Positions 61,221 to 64,000 of a stretch of 64,000 nucleotides of DNA are shown here, piece after piece (position 1 is the stretch's first letter; the number at the start of each line of letters is the position of its first letter). The notes under the pieces are model-generated. The model saw only the letters and a list, made by a program, of their open reading frames with translations. It was not told where the DNA came from and did no database searches. Source of the stretch: Paracoccaceae bacterium (GTDB lineage Bacteria; Pseudomonadota; Alphaproteobacteria; Rhodobacterales; Rhodobacteraceae). The DNA lies in contig JABURR010000091.1 of NCBI GenBank assembly GCA_014762635.1, positions 1 to 64,000 on the forward strand. The letters run 5' to 3'. Made by a program: the position numbers and the translations under genes.

Positions 61221-62100
61221 CGGGCGCCCCTTTGCGGCGGCTCTTGCGGTCTTCCTCGGGCACCGATTTCGGATCGATGTCGCGCACCAGCCGCTCCTCG
61301 CCCGCCAGGCAGACAAAGCGCTGCCCGCGCATCCGGCCGATCAGCGTCAGCCCCACCTGCCGCGCGATCTCAACCCCCCAAGCGGTGAAGCCCGAGCGCG
61401 AGGCCAGCACCGGGATCCCCATGAGCGCGGTCTTGATCACCATCTCGGACGTCAGACGGCCCGTGGTGTAAAGGATCTTGCCCTTGGGCGAGACACCTTC
61501 GGAGAGCATCCAGCCCGCGATCTTGTCCACCGCGTTGTGGCGACCGACATCTTCCATGTAGACGAGCGGCCGGTCCTCTTCGCACAACACGGTTCCGTGG
61601 ATCGCCCCGGCCTCCAGATAAAGGCTCGGCGTGCGGTTAATCTTGTGCGCCAGCGCATAAAGCCAGCTGGTGCGCACCTCGGCGGGCGGCAGGGTCAGCC
61701 CCTCCAGCCCCTCCATCATGTCGCCGAAGACGGTGCCCACCGCGCAGCCCGAGGTGCGGGTCTTCTTCTTCAGCTTTTCCTCGTAGGTGGTCTGGCTGTC
61801 GGTGCGCACGACGACGGTCTCGATCTCGTCGTCATATTGCACGGCGATGACCGCTTCCCCCTCGCGCAGCATCCCCTGGTTCTTGAGGAAACCCAGCGCC
61901 AGGTACTCGGGGTAATCGCCGATTGTCATGGCAGTGACGATTTCCTGGCTGTTGAGGTAGATCGTCAGGGGCCGCTCCTCGACCACCGAGATCGCCGCGC
62001 GATTGCCCTCGTGATCGACACCCTCCACCGCGCGGGTCAGGCCCGCCCGACCCGGATCCGGCGCAATCAGATAGTCATCGAAGCTATCATGATTTGTCAT
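61213..62100 (-). CDS. fdhD: Formate dehydrogenase accessory sulfurtransferase FdhD
   Basis: A 295-residue protein. Landmarks: ERPLTIYLNSQEIVTAMTIG, YPEYLALGFLKNQGMLREGE, TSGCAVGTVFGDMME with one active-site Cys (in place of the CGVC pair of E. coli), MEDVGRHNAVDKIAGW and TTGRLTSEMVIKTALMGIPV. It transfers sulfur to the Mo-bis-MGD cofactor before insertion into formate dehydrogenase. First gene of the fdhD-57aa-mobA-mobB-moeA operon, divergent from azlC. Confidence 0.95.
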   Translation of the reverse strand: MTNHDSFDDYLIAPDPGRAGLTRAVEGVDHEGNRAAISVVEERPLTIYLNSQEIVTAMTIGDYPEYLALGFLKNQGMLREGEAVIAVQYDDEIETVVVRTDSQTTYEEKLKKKTRTSGCAVGTVFGDMMEGLEGLTLPPAEVRTSWLYALAHKINRTPSLYLEAGAIHGTVLCEEDRPLVYMEDVGRHNAVDKIAGWMLSEGVSPKGKILYTTGRLTSEMVIKTALMGIPVLASRSGFTAWGVEIARQVGLTLIGRMRGQRFVCLAGEERLVRDIDPKSVPEEDRKSRRKGAPDA

Positions 62101-62159
62101 TTGAACCTCCTCCGCCGCTTCGGTATCGAGGCGCGGTCAACGATATCTAGGATAAGGCA

Positions 62160-62876
62160 ATGCCCGCCTCCACCCCGAAATCGGCCTTTTGGCGCGGCTT
62201 CCGCGGCGGCCTGCCATTTATTCTGGTAATCGTACCCTTCGGGACGCTGTTCGGCGTGGTGGGAACCGAGGCCGGGCTGGATATCTTCCAGGTCCTGGGA
62301 TTCAGCTTTCTGGTGATTGCCGGGGCCGCGCAATTCACGGCGGTGCAGCTCATGTCGGAACACGCGCCGACGGTGGTCGTACTGAGCACGGCGCTGGCGG
62401 TGAACCTGCGCATGGCGATGTATTCCGCCGCGCTGACACCGCATATGGGCGCGGCACCGCTGTGGCAGCGGGCGCTGGCCTCCTATTTCATGGTGGACCA
62501 GACCTTCGCCGTCGCCCACGGAGAATTCGAAAACCACAAGCGCCCCGCGCGCGAGAATGTCGCCTTCTTCCTCGGCGCGGCCTTCGCGATCGCGCCGCTG
62601 TGGTACCTGGCGACTTTCGTAGGCGCGGCGGCGGGCACGCGGATTCCGCCGGAATTCGCACTCGATTTCGCGGTGCCGATCACCTTTCTGGCGATCGTCG
62701 CACCGATGCTGAAGTCGCTGGCCCATGTGGCCGCGGCAGTGACCTCGATCGTGCTGAGCCTTTTGCTGGTCTGGATGCCGTTCAGCGCCGGGCTTCTGGT
62801 GGCGGCAGCCGTCGCGATGCCGGTGGGCGCCGGGGTCGAGATCTGGATGGAGGCACGCCGTGATTCAGCTGAGTAG
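62160..62876 (+). CDS. azlC: AzlC-family branched-chain amino acid exporter, large subunit
   Basis: A 238-residue polytopic protein with PFGTLFGVVGTEAGLDIFQV, FLVIAGAAQFTAVQLM, AVNLRMAMYSAALTPHMGAA and YFMVDQTFAVAHGEF, the AzlC signature order. With AzlD it exports branched-chain or other amino acids. Overlaps azlD by 17 bases. Confidence 0.94.
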   Translation: MPASTPKSAFWRGFRGGLPFILVIVPFGTLFGVVGTEAGLDIFQVLGFSFLVIAGAAQFTAVQLMSEHAPTVVVLSTALAVNLRMAMYSAALTPHMGAAPLWQRALASYFMVDQTFAVAHGEFENHKRPARENVAFFLGAAFAIAPLWYLATFVGAAAGTRIPPEFALDFAVPITFLAIVAPMLKSLAHVAAAVTSIVLSLLLVWMPFSAGLLVAAAVAMPVGAGVEIWMEARRDSAE

Positions 62877-63192
62877 CCTTGAGATCTGGACGATTATCGT
62901 CCTTCTGGGTGCAGGAACCTTCCTGATCCGGTTCTCGTTCATCGGGTTGATCGGTGAACGGCAGATGCCGGGCTGGGTGCTGCGCCTGCTGCGCTTCGCG
63001 CCGGTGGCGGTGATGCCCGGGCTGGTGGCGCCGCTGATCCTGTGGCCGCCCGCGACCGGGGGCGAGACCGACCCCGCGCGGCTTCTGGCCGCGGCGGCTG
63101 CACTTGTCGTAGGGCTGATCACGAAAAACGTGCTGGCCGCCATCTTCGGCGGCGCAGTCACGCTTTACGCGGCATTGTTCCTGATCGGGTAG
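62860..63192 (+). CDS. azlD: AzlD-family exporter, small subunit
   Basis: A 110-residue protein with four hydrophobic segments (IWTIIVLLGAGTFLIRFSFI, VLRLLRFAPVAVMPGLVAPL, LVVGLITKNVLAAIFGGAV), the small partner of AzlC. GGCACGCCGTG region precedes its ATG within the azlC end. Confidence 0.92.
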   Translation: MIQLSSLEIWTIIVLLGAGTFLIRFSFIGLIGERQMPGWVLRLLRFAPVAVMPGLVAPLILWPPATGGETDPARLLAAAAALVVGLITKNVLAAIFGGAVTLYAALFLIG

Positions 63193-63202
63193 GGTCGGCG
63201 GA

Positions 63203-63337
63203 TCAGCCGTTGATCATCGCCAGAAGAACCAGCGCGACCAGAATCACGACAGTCGTCTTGATCGTCCAGCTAATGAAACCGGCAAAGGTCTTTTCCTGTT
63301 CGGCGATATCCATCGTGCCATGCTTGTGCTCAGCCAT
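63203..63337 (-). CDS. aa3-type cytochrome c oxidase subunit IV, 44 residues
   Basis: Starts MAEHKHGTMDIAEQEKTFAG, then FISWTIKTTVVILVALVLLA and MING. The HKHGTMDI...TFAGFI pattern and a single C-terminal transmembrane helix match subunit IV of the Paracoccus aa3 oxidase. Too short for many gene finders. No other oxidase subunit is in the window. Confidence 0.85.
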   Translation of the reverse strand: MAEHKHGTMDIAEQEKTFAGFISWTIKTTVVILVALVLLAMING

Positions 63338-63438
63338 CGGTCACATCCTCTGAGTTCGATTGTTGCAAGCCGGGATAGACGATTTGCACGGCCCTGTCAC
63401 GGGGCCAAATCGCCGCAAATTGGCGCAGGTCGTGGGCC

Positions 63439-64000
63439 TCAATCCTTGCGCTGCCAGAGCCATGCGCCATCCTCGCGCAAACGCCGGGTGATCTTCCCGT
63501 CATGCATCAGGTGGTTGAGATGGGCCACGGCCTCCACCAGCGCGAGCCCGTATTCCCCCTCGCCGATATGCCGGTGGAAGAGCGGCGGGAAACACTCGCC
63601 GGCGGTGCGCGGCTCGGTCAGGTGATCCAGAAGGCGGTTCAACGCGCCGTGGTGATTCTCGACCAGTTGATCGATTCGGGACGGAAGTCCGGTGAAGGGC
63701 AGCTTGTGCCCGGGTAGCACCAGTTGGCTGTCGCGGGCGAAGGGGCGGAACCCCTCGCAGGATTCGAGCCATTCGGCCACCGGGTCGGCCTCGGGCTCGG
63801 TGGCATAGACCCCCAGGTTGGGCGAGATCGTTGCCAGCAGCTGATCGCCCCCCAGCACCAGGTCCCCGTTATCGGACCAGAGCGTGGCATGTTCCGGCGC
63901 GTGGCCATTGCCGGTGCGCACCAGCCAGCCGCGCCCGCCGATACGGATATGATCGCCGTCCTTGATGCGGCGGAACCCCAGCGGCAGCGGCGCCACGATA
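63439..64000 (-). CDS. Metallo-beta-lactamase-fold hydrolase, C-terminal part
   Basis: The frame runs off the right edge of the window, so the HxHxDH N-terminal half is missing. Visible are VRTGNGHAPEHATLWSDNGD (late metal ligand His), LVLGGDQLLATISPNLGVYA (metal ligand Asp), LVLPGHKLPFTGLPSRIDQL and a C-terminal winged-helix-like part (ALVEAVAHLNHLMHDGKITR). This layout is that of LACTB2-like hydrolases. Function within the family unknown. Confidence 0.88.
   Translation of the reverse strand, partial: IVAPLPLGFRRIKDGDHIRIGGRGWLVRTGNGHAPEHATLWSDNGDLVLGGDQLLATISPNLGVYATEPEADPVAEWLESCEGFRPFARDSQLVLPGHKLPFTGLPSRIDQLVENHHGALNRLLDHLTEPRTAGECFPPLFHRHIGEGEYGLALVEAVAHLNHLMHDGKITRRLREDGAWLWQRKD

Overview
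This 64-kb window is high-GC bacterial chromosome, most likely from a marine Rhodobacteraceae (Roseobacter-group) alphaproteobacterium. I infer this from the gene order ffh-aroQ-rpsP-rimM-trmD-rplS-rpmE, a MipZ division-plane ATPase, an aa3-oxidase subunit IV micro-gene, TRAP transport, a complete urate-to-ureidoglycolate route and phaAB. The taxon rests on recognising these families, not on a database search. There is no sign of a plasmid, prophage, CRISPR array or insertion sequence.

Layout. Positions 1-4.9 kb hold a translation operon (end of ffh, two tandem GNAT acetyltransferases, chorismate mutase, rpsP, a 47-aa membrane micro-protein, rimM, trmD, rplS, rpmE) closed by a strong terminator. 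From 4.9 to 8.0 kb the minus strand carries a decayed array of Rhs C-terminal cassettes: three copies of the same Rhs core segment, two different toxin-like tips and two candidate immunity genes, but no complete rhs gene. At 8.1-17.3 kb are mipZ and then two translationally coupled genes for very large secreted proteins, a degenerate transglutaminase-like protein and an 1887-aa protein with pre-peptidase-like repeats and two VWA domains. I could not assign this pair to a known system. From 17.3 to 25.8 kb are a Ca2+/cation exchanger, a site-2 protease with CBS domains, a three-gene ABC exporter, and a GT-C-like membrane protein of visibly lower GC. From 25.9 to 28.9 kb is the zinc-uptake locus (znuB-znuC-zur divergent from znuA around a Zur box).

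From 29.3 to 36.4 kb lies a purine-degradation island: urate hydroxylase PuuD, a LysR regulator, HIU hydrolase, a PuuE-UraD fusion, ureidoglycine aminohydrolase, ureidoglycolate lyase and an NCS2 permease. Together they import a purine and carry urate through 5-hydroxyisourate, OHCU and allantoin to allantoate, then ureidoglycine to ureidoglycolate and glyoxylate. The allantoate amidohydrolase step and xanthine dehydrogenase are not in the window. An amidase and a TRAP operon with an unusually long large subunit follow, to 42.7 kb.

From 43 to 64 kb is mostly housekeeping: tRNA-Met(CAT), argH with a micro-lipoprotein and DUF2834 gene overlapping in series, a TlpA-like protein, tag, an EAL phosphodiesterase, phaA-phaB, DUF465, a TrmN6-like methyltransferase, DUF2007, a polyprenyl diphosphate synthase, ispE, a TPR protein, etfD, greA, and a molybdenum-cofactor operon (fdhD, 57-aa protein, mobA, mobB, and a MoeA fused to a second domain). 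azlCD, the oxidase subunit IV micro-gene and a truncated metallo-beta-lactamase-fold gene close the window.

Points most worth a second look are the Rhs tip array with its paired-hairpin insertion, the secreted transglutaminase-like/VWA pair, and an 11-nt-periodic repeat found at two distant intergenic sites.
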